NCBI GenBank assembly: GCA_049694275.1
Contig: JBAVQS010000125.1
Location: forward strand, 1 to 6,903
Direction: 5' to 3'
Length of the DNA stretch: 6,903 nucleotides
Source: JBAVQS01 sp049694275
Lineage (GTDB): Bacteria; Chloroflexota; Anaerolineae; UBA4142; SHND01
Positions 5,817 through 6,903 of this stretch are shown piece after piece; position 1 is the stretch's first letter, and every line of letters begins with the position of its first letter. Position numbers and translations under genes: made by a program. Under the pieces are notes generated by a model. It saw only the letters and a program-made list of their open reading frames with translations, had not been told where the DNA came from and searched no databases.

Positions 5817-6418
5817 TTGACTGTCCTCCTGGCCGTTGCACCCAGCGCCAGCCCATAGGCGATATGCCCGACCAGGCTGGTCAAGACAAAAGCCCAATCG
5901 ACCAACAACCGAAAAATCGAGGGATACGTGACCAGCATCGTCGTTTCGAGCACCAACCCCCAGAGCACAGCCCACCGCATCCGCCCGCGTCCCAGGGCCA
6001 GGGTGTACATCAGCGCGAAAGAGAGGCCGTTCCAGATATGAAAGCCCCAGCCGACCGCTTTGGTCAGCGGCGTGTCCTGATATTGGTCAAGAATCAACAG
6101 GCCATAGATTTCGATCGGACGAAATGGATTGAACGGGACCCCGCTCCACAGGATGACCAGGCGCACGAGATCGTACGCCATGAGTCCCAGCACCCCCGCG
6201 AGAAGCCCGCCCCACAGGCGATTGAGGAGGACCTCTTCGCGCCCGCGTCCCGAATAGACCAGCAGCGCGACGAACACGATGGCCGTGAGCGGTGCAAGAA
6301 AGGTCAACGAGTAGGTTAGCGTCACGACATGCGCGGCGTAGAGCAGGATCGCCAGTCCGGATAGGGACGCGGCGAAGAAAGCGATGAGAAGCGAGGGACG
6401 CCGGAGAAAAGCGCTCAT
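5810..6418 (-). CDS. Integral membrane protein with about six transmembrane segments, function unknown
   Basis: The 202-residue product is hydrophobic, with probable membrane spans at about 10-30, 36-55, 68-91, 121-142, 149-165 and 171-195. The short N-terminal RR and the C-terminal RR suggest both ends face the cytoplasm. Polar residues sit within or beside spans: H127 and N130 in GWGFHIWNGLSFALMY, and H185 in VGHIAYGL. These might be functional, but I know no motif that fits. The start ATG overlaps the stop of the preceding gene as ATGA, with AGGGG just upstream. Its own stop overlaps the start of the 500-residue gene (ATGGTGA). These overlaps suggest translational coupling and roughly matched expression with both neighbours. 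It could act as a membrane partner or anchor for the secreted protein, which is inference from position only. Confidence 0.8.
   Translation of the reverse strand: MSAFLRRPSLLIAFFAASLSGLAILLYAAHVVTLTYSLTFLAPLTAIVFVALLVYSGRGREEVLLNRLWGGLLAGVLGLMAYDLVRLVILWSGVPFNPFRPIEIYGLLILDQYQDTPLTKAVGWGFHIWNGLSFALMYTLALGRGRMRWAVLWGLVLETTMLVTYPSIFRLLVDWAFVLTSLVGHIAYGLALGATARRTVKW
5824..5830 (-). promoter_or_regulatory. Shine-Dalgarno fixing the start of the 500-residue gene
   Basis: AGGAGGA lies 7 nt before the ATG at 5816, inside the last codons of the preceding membrane gene. It favours this start over the upstream in-frame start at 5975, which would place 53 non-signal-like residues ahead of a good signal peptide. 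Confidence 0.8.
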
Positions 6419-6903
6419 TTCCCCTGTGCGAGCTCGGACTCGCGAATCAGCGGATAGGCAATCAACGCGGCGATGAGCGCCGTGAATGTGAACACTGACG
6501 CATCGGGCCCGATGAGCGGCAGCCAGTCAAAGAACTTGATCAACCAGCCGCTGATAATGAACGAGACGATGAGCGGTGCCACCCAGGCGAGAACCTTACG
6601 CGAGCGGCGCGGCAGGCGGTTGCGCAGCGGCCAGATGGGCAGGAGCACCCGATCGAGGCGGTCGGCGTAGCGACGGATGAGCCACGCAATGGCAAAGCCG
6701 ATGAACAGCGCAATGAAATTACGCGTGAGGATCACATAAATGAGGATGATCGCCAGAGGGATCCAGATGCGCCATCCCATCCGCCGTATTTCGCCCAGCC
6801 CGTCTGTCAAACGCCTGGCGAGAGCCGCCCCAGGAGATATTCCGCCCGTTGGACCGGCGGTGGCCGGAGCGTTTGTTGCGAGGGGTGACTGCGTTGGCGT
6901 GGC
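6415..6903 (-). CDS. Membrane protein, four transmembrane segments; 5' end beyond the window
   Basis: The frame is open from the stop at 6415 to the right edge, giving 162 visible residues with no stop. The first 30 or so (ATPTQSPLATNAPATAGPTG, then GISPGAALARR) are Pro/Thr/Ala-rich and look like a translated linker, as in the zinc-ribbon protein at 3788-4297. Spans lie at about 45-60, 63-76, 104-125 and 136-153. The very basic loop between spans 2 and 3 (RNRLPRRSRK) places it, and the N-terminus, in the cytoplasm. If the gene starts inside the window, candidates are TTG at 6810 (131 residues) or ATG at 6780 (121 residues). Neither has a good SD, which favours an upstream start. A zinc ribbon or other cytoplasmic domain could precede the linker. 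It overlaps the next gene by 4 nt (ATGA). No family is recognised. Confidence 0.7.
   Translation of the reverse strand, partial: ATPTQSPLATNAPATAGPTGGISPGAALARRLTDGLGEIRRMGWRIWIPLAIILIYVILTRNFIALFIGFAIAWLIRRYADRLDRVLLPIWPLRNRLPRRSRKVLAWVAPLIVSFIISGWLIKFFDWLPLIGPDASVFTFTALIAALIAYPLIRESELAQGK

Noticed and set aside
5229..5858. 209-codon + strand frame opposite the secreted-protein gene
   Set aside because: Its content mirrors the low-complexity and repeat DNA on the other strand. No domain or SD is present.
5817..5975. In-frame N-terminal extension of the 500-residue protein
   Set aside because: The extension lies inside the membrane gene, has no signal-peptide character, and would bury a good signal peptide preceded by AGGAGGA at the ATG at 5816.

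Overview
This is a GC-rich bacterial window. The gene styles point to Chloroflexota, probably an Anaerolineae-like or related lineage: a very large XRE-HTH/STAND-ATPase/TPR regulator, a zinc-ribbon protein with a proline-rich linker and a SHOCT-like tail, and a deazaflavin-dependent nitroreductase-family protein. The assignment rests on gene style alone, with no marker gene in view. I see no rRNA, tRNA, CRISPR array, transposase or phage gene.

Left part (1-1196). A fragment of an interspersed repeat lies at the extreme left edge. It is followed by a small F420/deazaflavin-type oxidoreductase on the + strand (70-489) with a very strong Shine-Dalgarno (SD) site. An imperfect hairpin covers its stop codon. 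Facing it on the - strand is a short globin-fold gene (645-1019), with a possible 31-codon small gene just downstream (518-613) that has its own good SD. The globin appears to lack the proximal haem-ligating histidine. A 177-bp, relatively AT-rich divergent intergenic region separates it from the next gene.

Centre (1197-3770). One large + strand gene encodes an XRE-type DNA-binding domain, a STAND/NB-ARC-like ATPase and a long TPR array. This is a classic one-protein signal-integrating transcription regulator. It is divergent from the globin, so it may control the shared intergenic region.

Right part (3788-6903). Four - strand genes are packed as one apparent operon, read right to left. They are a multi-pass membrane protein whose reading frame stays open off the window edge, a six-segment membrane protein (4-nt overlap), a 500-residue secreted or anchored protein with low-complexity and proline-rich repeats (7-nt overlap), and a zinc-ribbon/proline-linker/SHOCT-like protein (16-nt gap). 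None of the four has a function I can name. Their tight spacing suggests an uncharacterised membrane or envelope module. This operon ends only 17 bp from the convergent end of the regulator gene.
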